DNA from: Acidobacteriota bacterium
GTDB taxonomy: Bacteria > Acidobacteriota > Terriglobia > Bryobacterales > Bryobacteraceae
DNA length: 64,000 nt
NCBI GenBank assembly: GCA_017307505.1
Contig: JAFKEE010000017.1
Coordinates: 372,001-436,000 of the forward strand
Reading direction: 5' to 3'
Shown here: positions 1 to 7,073 of the stretch, piece after piece
How positions within the stretch are numbered: position 1 is the first letter of the stretch
Layout: every line of letters starts with the position of its first letter
Notes under the pieces: generated by a model
The model's database searches: none
What the model was told of the DNA's origin: nothing
Seen by the model: only the letters and a program-made list of their open reading frames with translations
Made by a program: the position numbers and the translations under genes

Positions 1-1020
1 GTGGTCGAGGCCGCGCTGCTCTCCAAGCAGGTGGGCCGTCCCGTCAAGGTGAGTTGGACGCGTCAGGACGACATCAAATTCGACTACTACCACGCCTGCG
101 CCTCCGTCTACATGAAGGCGGGACTGAATGCTCAAGGCCGCCCCGAAGCCTGGCTCCAGCGCGTCGCTGCGCCCTCGCTGATGAACCTCTATCAGAAGGA
201 CACCATGGTGCTCAGCCCGCTGGAACTCGGTCTTGGCTTCATCGACGTCCCCTTTGACATCGCCAACCTGCGGGTGGAGAACGGACCTGCGGCTGCGCAT
301 GTCCGCATCGGCTGGCTGCGATCAGTGAACAACATCCAGCACGCCTTCGCGATCCACTCCTTCGTCGACGAGCTGGCCCACCTGGCTGGTCGCGACACGG
401 TTGACTACGCGATGGACCTCATCGGTCCCGCGCGCCGCGTCGACTTCTCCGGGCAGGGCTTCGAGCACGCCAACTACGGCCAGAAGGAAGACAAGTTTCC
501 TCTCGACACGGGCCGCTTGCGGCGCGTCATCGAAGTGGCCGCCGAGAAGTCGGGCTGGAGCAGGAACAAATCCGCTCCGGGCCATGCCTGGGGCTTCGCG
601 GCGCATCGCAGCTTCCTCTGCTACGTCGCCACGGTAGTCGAAGTGAAGGTCGATAAGGATGGCAAACTCACCATCCCCACGGTTCACTACGCCATCGATC
701 CCGGCCAGGTCATTCACCCCGACCGCGTCATCTCCCAGTTCCAGGGCGCCGCTGTCTTTGCCACCAGTGGAGCACTCCTCGGCGAGATCACCGCCACCGG
801 CGGCAAGGTGAAGCAGGCCAACTTCAATAACTATCCCGTGGCCCGCATGAACGAGGCGCCGCAGCAGGTGCACGTGCATATCGTGCCCAGCAACGAACCG
901 CCCGGAGGCGTGGGCGAGCCCGGCGTGCCCACCATCGCGCCGGCCCTGGCCAACGCCATCTTCGCGGCAACCGGCAAGCGGATTCGCGAGTTGCCGCTGA
1001 AAAAGACCAGGCTCGTATAG
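1..1020 (+). CDS. Molybdopterin-binding hydroxylase large subunit, C-terminal part (gene cut by window edge)
   Basis: This is the last 339 codons of a xanthine dehydrogenase/aldehyde oxidase-type large subunit, closest in style to the isoquinoline 1-oxidoreductase beta subunit. Family members bind the molybdenum cofactor and hydroxylate aromatic or aldehyde substrates, usually passing electrons through a small 2Fe-2S subunit. Visible signs are the segment [18 protein letters not shown] near the beginning, typical of the Mo-binding domain, and [20 protein letters not shown] near the end. The GEPG glutamate is at the position of the catalytic base in this family. The reading frame is open at base 1, so the GTG there is not a real start; more than half of a usual ~700-aa protein is missing upstream. 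The substrate cannot be read from this fragment. Confidence 0.85.
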   Translation: MVEAALLSKQVGRPVKVSWTRQDDIKFDYYHACASVYMKAGLNAQGRPEAWLQRVAAPSLMNLYQKDTMVLSPLELGLGFIDVPFDIANLRVENGPAAAHVRIGWLRSVNNIQHAFAIHSFVDELAHLAGRDTVDYAMDLIGPARRVDFSGQGFEHANYGQKEDKFPLDTGRLRRVIEVAAEKSGWSRNKSAPGHAWGFAAHRSFLCYVATVVEVKVDKDGKLTIPTVHYAIDPGQVIHPDRVISQFQGAAVFATSGALLGEITATGGKVKQANFNNYPVARMNEAPQQVHVHIVPSNEPPGGVGEPGVPTIAPALANAIFAATGKRIRELPLKKTRLV

Positions 1021-1043
1021 CAGCGGTTGAGCTTCTCGATTCG

Positions 1044-1073
1044 GACGGCGGCTGGAGCGATCCGGCCGCCGTC
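1044..1073 (+). terminator. GC-rich hairpin behind the hydroxylase gene
   Basis: A perfect 9-bp inverted repeat (GACGGCGGC at 1044-1052 and GCCGCCGTC at 1065-1073) with a 12-base loop starts 24 bases after the stop codon. No T-run follows, so it may be a weak or factor-assisted terminator, or an mRNA 3' end stabiliser. Confidence 0.35.
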
Positions 1074-1204
1074 AGCCGTTTCCAGGTGGGCTGGACGTTG
1101 CCCTTTCCTCGACCCGGGATGCTATCGCCGATACTGGGATCAAGGCTTACGGGTGCTGTTTTCCGGCCCACCGCACACTGGAAACGAAAGGAAATCAGAG
1201 AAGC

Positions 1205-2002
1205 ATGGACCTTCAACTCGAAGGCAAGTCCGCTGTTGTGACCGGCGGAACCGCAGGCATTGGCCAGGCCATCGCCGCCCAACTCGCACAGGAGGGCGTC
1301 CGGGTCTTCATCACTGGCCGTACGCAATCCAGCCTTGACAAGGGAATTGCTGAGATCGCACCCAAACTGAAAGGCCGTGGCAGCGTCACGGGCCTGGTGG
1401 CCGATCTGGGAACCCGCGACGGCGCCGACAGCCTGGTGCGGCAACTGCCCTCGGTCGACATCCTCGTCAATAATCTCGGGATCTACGAGGCGAAGCCGTT
1501 TGTCGACATCCCCGACGAGGATTGGCTTCGTTTGTTTGAGGTCAACGTACTGAGCGGCGTCCGCACCGCTCGCGCCTACCTGCCCGGCATGCTGGCGCGC
1601 AATACGGGCCGCATCATCTTCATCGCCAGCGAATCCGCCCTGGCCGTCCCGGCAGAGATGCTGCACTACGGTATGACAAAGACCGCCCAACTCTCCCTGT
1701 CCCGCGGCCTCGCCGAGATGACCGGCGGCACGGGCGTCACGGTGAACACCGTCATGCCGGGACCCACCATGTCGGCAGGCGTCGTCGACTTCATCAAGTC
1801 GATCTCCGACGATCCGAACGCGGACTTCGCTGAACTGGAGGCTGCCTTCTTCCGGAAGCATCGCGCCGCTTCCCTGCTCCAGCGGCTGATCCAGCCGGAG
1901 GAAATCGCCGGCCTGGTCGCCTACCTGGCCAGCCCCCTGGCGGCGGCCACCAACGGAGCAGCCGTCCGGGCCGAGGGCGGACTCGTCCACACCATCGTCT
2001 GA
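1205..2002 (+). CDS. SDR-family NAD(P)-dependent oxidoreductase
   Basis: A 265-aa classical short-chain dehydrogenase/reductase. The Rossmann motif TGGTAGIG is at residues 13-20, the NNLG motif (usual NNAG) lies near residue 90, and a serine followed by YGMTK gives the catalytic Ser-Tyr-Lys. Such enzymes oxidise alcohols or reduce ketones with NAD(P)(H) in the cytoplasm. The start is the ATG at 1205, preceded by AGGAAA about 10 bases upstream. It stands alone, 184 bp after the hydroxylase gene and convergent with rtcA. The C-terminus (AEGGLVHTIV) is the usual end of the 3-oxoacyl-ACP-reductase-like group, but the substrate cannot be inferred. Confidence 0.88.
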   Translation: MDLQLEGKSAVVTGGTAGIGQAIAAQLAQEGVRVFITGRTQSSLDKGIAEIAPKLKGRGSVTGLVADLGTRDGADSLVRQLPSVDILVNNLGIYEAKPFVDIPDEDWLRLFEVNVLSGVRTARAYLPGMLARNTGRIIFIASESALAVPAEMLHYGMTKTAQLSLSRGLAEMTGGTGVTVNTVMPGPTMSAGVVDFIKSISDDPNADFAELEAAFFRKHRAASLLQRLIQPEEIAGLVAYLASPLAAATNGAAVRAEGGLVHTIV

Positions 2003-2026
2003 GCACTCGCTGGTGCCGGCCGGAGC

Positions 2027-3049
2027 TTACTCCGGCCGCACCGCCACCATCACGCAGGTTCCTGCTTCGCTGCACTCGAAGCGTACAGGCAGGAACCGCC
2101 GGATCACCTCCATATTGGTCTGCGCGTGCCGGTTCAGCTTCACCGCCGTGAACGAACCCGCGCCTGTCAGAGCCATGGGCAACAGCAACTGATCCGCCAG
2201 ATGCTCGCCCGCTGCCGCCTTCGACCCCAGGTACTCCTGCGCCTCCTGCACCGCCACCTTGGCGACCCGCTCTGCGCTCAGCCCGACCTTTCCAAACGCC
2301 GTGAAGATCTCCGCCACCCCGCGGCTCTCCACTTCCACCATCACGACATTGCCCGGGCCCGCGGAGTCGCGCGTCGACTCGATCACCTGAGTCTCCGGAG
2401 CCCACTCGAGAAGCCGCGCCGCCGTCTTCACCTCCCGCTCGGCGATCTCTCTCGGCAGGTTCGCCACAATCGCCACCACACGCCGCCCCGTCGTCTCCGA
2501 CCGCTCTCCAAGGTGCACCGGCCTCAACCGGTCCACCGGCTGGATCTCCGCTGTGAATCGCCCGCCGCCCGCCGGGTAAAACCCCGGCCGTTCCAAACGA
2601 ACCTGGATTCGCGGCCCCATCCGCTCCACCAGCGGCAGGAACGCTCGCTCCAGGAAAGGGAAGGGCGGCGCCGCGTCGTTGTGCGTCCCGCCTTCGATCA
2701 CCAGCGTGCTCGGACCCGGCGCCAGCATCAACGCCGGCAGGATCGTCTGGAACACCAGAGTCCCGCTGCCGGCCGACCCAACCGCAAACCGGTACTCACC
2801 GGCCTTCACAGGGCCAGGCACGAAGTGGATCGAGGTCGACCCAAGCACCGCACCCTCCACCTGCGCGTGTCCGATCTCCGCCGCCGCCAGCACCGCCGTC
2901 AAATGCTGGCGCAGCAGTCCCGGCTTCTGGCGGCCCGCACGAATGTCGTCGATCTGGATAGGCCGCCCGGTCACCAGGGAAAGGCTCAGCGCCGTCCGCA
3001 GGATCTGACCTCCACCTTCCCCCAATGACCCGTCAATTTGAATCAACAC
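2027..3049 (-). CDS. rtcA: RNA 3'-terminal phosphate cyclase RtcA
   Basis: A 340-aa protein, the usual length for RtcA (338 aa in E. coli). RtcA uses ATP to convert RNA 3'-phosphate ends to 2',3'-cyclic phosphates through an adenylylated histidine. The N-terminus IDGSLGEGGGQILRTALSLS is diagnostic, and the C-terminal RHAQTNMEV carries the histidine expected to be AMP-modified. It lies 42 bases downstream of rtcB on the same strand, so the two form an rtcBA operon in RNA repair. No rtcR regulator gene is next to it. Confidence 0.95.
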   Translation of the reverse strand: MLIQIDGSLGEGGGQILRTALSLSLVTGRPIQIDDIRAGRQKPGLLRQHLTAVLAAAEIGHAQVEGAVLGSTSIHFVPGPVKAGEYRFAVGSAGSGTLVFQTILPALMLAPGPSTLVIEGGTHNDAAPPFPFLERAFLPLVERMGPRIQVRLERPGFYPAGGGRFTAEIQPVDRLRPVHLGERSETTGRRVVAIVANLPREIAEREVKTAARLLEWAPETQVIESTRDSAGPGNVVMVEVESRGVAEIFTAFGKVGLSAERVAKVAVQEAQEYLGSKAAAGEHLADQLLLPMALTGAGSFTAVKLNRHAQTNMEVIRRFLPVRFECSEAGTCVMVAVRPE

Positions 3050-3091
3050 AGAAATCCCTTCCTGAGGGGCGCGGATCCACTCCGCACCCTC

Positions 3092-4327
3092 TCAGCCCTT
3101 GACGCAGACCACCTGCCGCAAGGTATGCACGATCTCGACAAGATCCGCCTGCGCCGCCATCACCGCATCAATCGGCTTGTACGCCGCCGGCGTCTCATCG
3201 ATCACCGCCTCGTCCTTCCGGCACTCCACACCCTCGGTCATACGGATGTGGTCGTCCAGTGAAAAGCGCCGCCGCGCCTCGTTGCGCGACATTGCCCGTC
3301 CGGCCCCGTGGCTGCAGCTATGGAAGCTCTCCACGTTGCCCTTGCCGCGGACGATATACGACCGCGCGCCCATGCTGCCGGGGATAATCCCCATATCGCC
3401 TTCGCGTGCCCGTACCGCGCCCTTCCGGGTCACCAGCACGTTCTCGCCGAAATGCGACTCCCGCGCCACGTAGTTGTGATGACAGTTGATCACCTGCAAC
3501 TCCGTGGTGAACGGCGGCAGCTTGCCGGATGCCCGGACCGCGCCGAGGATCTGCTCCATCATCAGGTCGCGGTTCCGCCGCGCGTAATCCTGAGCCCACT
3601 CGACCGCCTCGACATAGTCATCGAAGTACTCGGTGTGCTCCGGGAAGTACGCCAGGTCGACATCCGGCAGATTGATGTAGAAACGCCGCATCTCCTTCCG
3701 GGCCAGCTCAATGAAGTAGCTGCCCATCCGGTTGCCGACGCCGCGCGATCCGCTGTGCAGCATAAACCAGACATGATCCGACTCATCCAGGCAGACCTCG
3801 ATGAAGTGGTTGCCGGTCCCCAGCGTGCCCAGGTGGTTCGCGTGGTTGCCGCGATCCAGCTTCGAGTGCTTCCGGAGGATATTGTCATACCGCTCCTTCA
3901 GCTCATCCCGCCAGACCTCCTGATTGCGCAGGGGAATCGAGCCCCACGCGCCGCGGTCGCCCGCTCCGCCGTGGTTGGTCCGCCCGTGGGGAACAGCCGC
4001 TTCGATCGCCGACCGGATCCCCTTCAGGTTGTCCGGCAGGTGGTTCGCATTCAGGTCGGTCTGCACCGCCATCATGCCGCAACCAATATCCACGCCGACC
4101 GCGGCCGGAATGATCGCACCCTTGGTAGGAATCACGCTGCCCACGGTCGCGCCAACGCCCCAATGGACATCCGGCATGGCCGCGATCCACTTATAGATGA
4201 AGGGCAGCTGCGCCGCGTTGATCAACTGCTGGCGCGCCTGGTCCTCCACCTGGACGCCCTTCGTCCAGGCCTTGATGGGGACCCCCTTCTCCGTCGTGAT
4301 GACGTTGTATCCGGTTAATTCAGGCAT
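3092..4327 (-). CDS. rtcB: RNA ligase RtcB
   Basis: RtcB joins RNA 2',3'-cyclic-phosphate or 3'-phosphate ends to 5'-OH ends, using GTP and Mn2+, in tRNA splicing or RNA repair. The start is set at 4327 (MPELTGYNV), giving 411 aa, close to the bacterial norm of about 408; AAGGAA lies 7 bases upstream of this ATG, and the sequence further upstream is not conserved. Visible motifs are MPDVHWGVGATVGS (52-65), VGVDIGCGM with metal ligands D80 and C83, GTGNHFIEV, the HHNYVARE segment, and SCSHGAGR around residue 340, where the histidine is the guanylylated residue of the family. First gene of the rtcBA operon; a tRNA-Gly gene lies 234 bp upstream on the same strand. Confidence 0.96.
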   Translation of the reverse strand: MPELTGYNVITTEKGVPIKAWTKGVQVEDQARQQLINAAQLPFIYKWIAAMPDVHWGVGATVGSVIPTKGAIIPAAVGVDIGCGMMAVQTDLNANHLPDNLKGIRSAIEAAVPHGRTNHGGAGDRGAWGSIPLRNQEVWRDELKERYDNILRKHSKLDRGNHANHLGTLGTGNHFIEVCLDESDHVWFMLHSGSRGVGNRMGSYFIELARKEMRRFYINLPDVDLAYFPEHTEYFDDYVEAVEWAQDYARRNRDLMMEQILGAVRASGKLPPFTTELQVINCHHNYVARESHFGENVLVTRKGAVRAREGDMGIIPGSMGARSYIVRGKGNVESFHSCSHGAGRAMSRNEARRRFSLDDHIRMTEGVECRKDEAVIDETPAAYKPIDAVMAAQADLVEIVHTLRQVVCVKG

Positions 4328-4560
4328 ATCCAATTCCTTCCCCAGCGTAGCGATTCTGTTTACCGGCTCCCATCCACCACCCGTGCCGAGCCCCTTTGCG
4401 TGAAGCACAACCGGGCCCGGCCGGCCGGCTTTTATCTCGCATGATTGCAATAGAATCACCAAATGTCCTGCTGGAACATCGCCTAATCGCACAGCGGCGC
4501 CCCAAACAGTATTTCAATCTTTCAAAAGATCCGCAGATCACTGCGGTCCTTCAAAATATA

Positions 4561-4634
4561 TGGAGCGAGCGCGGAGAATCGAACTCCGTTAGCCGGACTG
4601 GCGGTCCGGTGCCCATCCAATGGGCCACACCCGC
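4561..4634 (-). tRNA. tRNA-Gly (anticodon GCC), atypical anticodon loop
   Basis: Read on the minus strand, a full 74-base cloverleaf folds. The acceptor GCGGGTG pairs with CGCTCGC (two G-U pairs); the D arm is GCCC-ATTGGAT-GGGC; the anticodon arm is CCGGA-CCGCCAG-TCCGG; the variable loop is CTAA; the T arm is CGGAG-TTCGATT-CTCCG; discriminator T is followed by encoded CCA. The seven-base anticodon loop gives GCC (glycine), and a U discriminator is normal for bacterial tRNA-Gly. Odd points: position 33 is C instead of the near-universal U, and C32 can pair with G38. It could be a variant or a decaying copy. Confidence 0.85.
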
Positions 4635-5017
4635 TCAAAGCTCTTCCCCGGGGCCAGGCACACGTCAAACCACACTCCAGACGCACTGAGAGCGTGCAAC
4701 TGGAAGCCCGGCCCCAACCAGTCGAATCACGGAGAGAATCGTGGGCGCACGCAAAAAGGGCGGCCACTCGGTGGCCGCCCCTTCTTGAAATCCAATTATT
4801 CCAAGTCGGTTAAGTCACCTCACGGGCGTCATGATTGACGCTCGCCTGGGAGCCACGGAGGCATCCGTCGAATTGGAATATGCAGGTCATGCAGTTCAAT
4901 CCTAAATCACTATCTGCTAAAAACGCAAGATCAAATTAATAAAAAATCGACGGCCTGTGCCAGTCCGCAGCAACTTCCGGATATCGCCCCCGCCCGCTCA
5001 TCCCTTACCGTCAAACC
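4635..5017. other. Intergenic region between tRNA-Gly and the flavin reductase gene
   Basis: No convincing protein gene is seen in these 383 bases. The region holds the minus-strand terminator at 4753-4785 and an AT-rich block at about 4895-4950. On the minus strand that block has TTGATC (4934-4929) and TAGTGA (4912-4907), a weak promoter-like pair with 16-base spacing. Between them and the terminator lies a 26-codon open frame starting near 4890 that I do not believe is coding. A small RNA of about 120-150 bases is possible. Confidence 0.4.
4753..4785 (-). terminator. Rho-independent terminator, minus strand
   Basis: A perfect 10-bp GC-rich stem (4758-4767 with 4771-4780, loop TCG) is followed on the minus strand by five T residues (4757-4753). 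On the plus strand the tail is only TTCTTG. No recognised minus-strand gene precedes it, so it may end an unannotated short transcript or protect the tRNA gene from read-through. Confidence 0.7.
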
Positions 5018-5674
5018 ATGCATAGAACAGTCGACCCCACCGTGCTCTACTTCGGCACCCCCGTCGCGCTCATCAGCACCTTGAATCCCGACGGGTATCC
5101 CAACCTCGCGCCCATGTCTTCCGCCTGGTGGCTCGGCTGGACCTGCATGCTCGGCCTCGGCCAGTTAAGCCAGACCTCCGAGAACCTCATCCGCACTCGC
5201 GAATGCGTCATCAACCTTCCTTCCCAACACCAGGTCTCGGAAGTCGACCGTCTCGCCCTCACCACCGGCCGCAATCCTGTACCCGAACTGAAACTCGGCT
5301 GGGGCTATCGGCACGAGCCCGACAAATTCGAGACCGCCGGCCTCACTCCCGTCGATTCCCTCTCCGTCGCGCCGCCGCGCGTCGCCGAATGCCCCGTCCA
5401 GATGGAGGGCATCGTCCACCACCACCGGCCCTTCGGCAAGAACGTCAATGCCAACGTCTTCGAAGTCCACATCGTGAAACTGCACGTCGACGAGAGCCTT
5501 CTCATCGACAACAGCCCACGCGCCCACATCGACCCCGTCCGCTGGAGGCCCCTCATCATGAGCTTCTGCCGCTTCTTCGGGCTGGGCAGCGAAGTCCACC
5601 CCTCACGCCTCGCCGAGTCGGACTTCATGAAATTCATGCAGCAGGGCCACGGCGCCCAACCGCTGCGCCGCTGA
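5018..5674 (+). CDS. Flavin reductase-like (FMN-binding split barrel) protein
   Basis: A 218-aa protein of the flavin reductase-like/DIM6-NTAB family, which binds FMN in a split beta-barrel. The N-terminal half carries the family pattern: PVALISTLNPDGYPNLAPMSSAWW, a glycine-rich strand, then TSENLIRTRECVINLPS. Members reduce flavins for a partner oxygenase or simply bind FMN. No oxygenase gene is adjacent, so the partner is unknown. The start ATG at 5018 begins the conserved N-terminus. Its TGA (5672-5674) abuts the stop codon of the convergent gene at 5675. Confidence 0.85.
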   Translation: MHRTVDPTVLYFGTPVALISTLNPDGYPNLAPMSSAWWLGWTCMLGLGQLSQTSENLIRTRECVINLPSQHQVSEVDRLALTTGRNPVPELKLGWGYRHEPDKFETAGLTPVDSLSVAPPRVAECPVQMEGIVHHHRPFGKNVNANVFEVHIVKLHVDESLLIDNSPRAHIDPVRWRPLIMSFCRFFGLGSEVHPSRLAESDFMKFMQQGHGAQPLRR

Positions 5675-6619
5675 CTACCGCTCGCTCTTGCGATCCAGCA
5701 ACTGCGTCGAGGTAGCCGGGCCGAGCACGCTCCAGTCCCGCAACGCCCACACCACCTTCTTCTTCGCATCTACTTCGATCAACTGCACGGTCTGCGGCCA
5801 CTCCGCCTGCGGCCGGCTGCCGCACCAGTTGTTGATCAAGGTGTGGCCGTTAGCCAGCCGCGAAACCTCCTGCACGGTGAGCAGCGGGATCCCCGGCAGA
5901 TCGCCCTTCTCGATCGCCCACACCGTCTCGCCCTTCGAGTTCACTTCGCGCACATAGCCCTGCTGATTCCCGCTGATCAGCGTATGGCCGTTCTTCAACC
6001 GCACCGCGGCCCAGGCCGAAGGAGCCTCCACACTCCACACCACCTGGCCCGTGGCATCGTACTCCACCACCTTGCCGAGATCCATATGGGCCACCAGGAA
6101 GTGCCCGTCCGTCGTCATGCGGATGTGCCGGAACTGCCCGTGCACGCCATCCGGATTCTTCGTAGGCAGCACCAACTCCTTCTCCACCTGCCCTGTCGAC
6201 TTGCGCAGGATCATCGCCTTCGCCGGATGCCCGTTCTGCATCACCAGCACCCGATCCCCATCCACGGGCCACGCCGTGTGCATCTCGGTCTTCGGCGGCG
6301 CATCGTAGTTCCAGACAATCTTCTTGTCCGGAGTAATCTCACTCGCGCCAAACTGCCGCGAGAACAGAATGTTCCCGTTCGGCAGCATCGTACAATCGCC
6401 CAGCTCCCCACGCAGTGGATTCGTGTACGACCACACCACCTTCCCGCCGCGGATCACATGAATCACCTGGTCCGTCAGGCTCCGGTTCTGCCACTCTCCG
6501 CAATACAGAAACGAATGCTGCGCCAACCCCTTGCCCGGTAACCGCGGCGCGGCGGTCTGCGCACCCGCCACCAGCGGCAGCGCGGCCAGCATCAATCTGA
6601 CGGAAATCGAAACAGGCAT
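5675..6619 (-). CDS. Secreted PQQ-like beta-propeller protein
   Basis: A 314-aa exported protein with a signal peptide (MPVSISVRLMLAALPLVAGAQ). The rest consists of beta-propeller repeats built on the pattern 'G-hydrophobic-V-W-x-Y/V' (KVVWSYTNP, KIVWNYDAP, QVVWSVEAP, ETVWAIEKG, KVVWALRDW), with NGH/NGN turns (LPNGNILFS, LKNGHTLIS, LANGHTLIN). This is the PQQ-binding-like or arylsulfotransferase-like propeller shape. No catalytic site can be named, and a structural or ligand-binding role in the periplasm is as likely as an enzyme. It is monocistronic, and divergent from padR with about 115 bp between. Confidence 0.7.
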   Translation of the reverse strand: MPVSISVRLMLAALPLVAGAQTAAPRLPGKGLAQHSFLYCGEWQNRSLTDQVIHVIRGGKVVWSYTNPLRGELGDCTMLPNGNILFSRQFGASEITPDKKIVWNYDAPPKTEMHTAWPVDGDRVLVMQNGHPAKAMILRKSTGQVEKELVLPTKNPDGVHGQFRHIRMTTDGHFLVAHMDLGKVVEYDATGQVVWSVEAPSAWAAVRLKNGHTLISGNQQGYVREVNSKGETVWAIEKGDLPGIPLLTVQEVSRLANGHTLINNWCGSRPQAEWPQTVQLIEVDAKKKVVWALRDWSVLGPATSTQLLDRKSER

Positions 6620-6691
6620 GGAGACTCACCTTTCACAAGGACGCAAATCGCCGCTATTGTATAGCGTCCCGGCCCCTGTCACTTTTCCATT

Positions 6692-6718
6692 GACACAACG
6701 GCTCAGGCATATGCATAC
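6692..6718 (+). promoter_or_regulatory. Promoter-like sequence before padR
   Basis: A consensus -35 TTGACA just upstream of 6700 is followed 18 bases later by CATACT inside the partly palindromic GCATATGC region. PadR proteins usually autoregulate from such sites. The overlap with an upstream in-frame ATG at 6711 is one reason the padR start is put at 6735. Confidence 0.4.
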
Positions 6719-6734
6719 TACCCCTAACGATATT

Positions 6735-7061
6735 ATGCCTAAAAAAGAAATGCCTGCCGGCGCCCTCGTCCTCCTCATCCTCCGTGTCCTTCGCTCCGGC
6801 CCCCTCCACGGTTACGCCATCGCCCAGCGCATCCACACCCTCTCCTCCGAGGTTCTGCACGTCGAGGAAGGCGCCCTCTACCCCGCCCTCCAACGCATCC
6901 TCCTGCAGGGCTGGGTCACCTCGGACTGGGGCGTCTCGGAGACCAATCGCAAGGTCCGCTTCTACGAACTCACGCCCGCCGGACGCCAGCAACTCGAAGC
7001 CGAGATGTCCGGCTACGACCGCGTCCACGAAGCCATCCAGGCCGTCCTCCGCACCGCATAG
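6735..7061 (+). CDS. PadR-family transcriptional regulator
   Basis: A 108-aa winged-helix repressor of the PadR type. The family pattern is clear: AGALVLLILRVLRSGPLHGY near the N-terminus, then VEEGALYPALQRILLQGWV in the recognition region and YELTPAGRQQLE in the wing. The chosen start (MPKKEMPAG) gives the standard length; an in-frame ATG at 6711 would add eight residues but sits in promoter-like sequence. It ends 12 bases before the ADOP permease gene. PadR-ADOP gene pairs are a hallmark of Acidobacteriota, and the regulator very probably controls that permease. Confidence 0.93.
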   Translation: MPKKEMPAGALVLLILRVLRSGPLHGYAIAQRIHTLSSEVLHVEEGALYPALQRILLQGWVTSDWGVSETNRKVRFYELTPAGRQQLEAEMSGYDRVHEAIQAVLRTA

Positions 7062-7073
7062 GAACCCGACTCA

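Noticed and set aside
824-1990. Long minus-strand open frames opposite the SDR gene and similar long antisense frames elsewhere (for example 18389-20125 and 28296-29996)
   Set aside because: They mirror well-identified genes on the other strand and are the usual product of high GC; their compositions are implausible for proteins.
4325-4492. Longer RtcB starting near 4492
   Set aside because: The added N-terminus has no similarity to RtcB, while the ATG at 4327 has a good AAGGAA site and gives the normal length.
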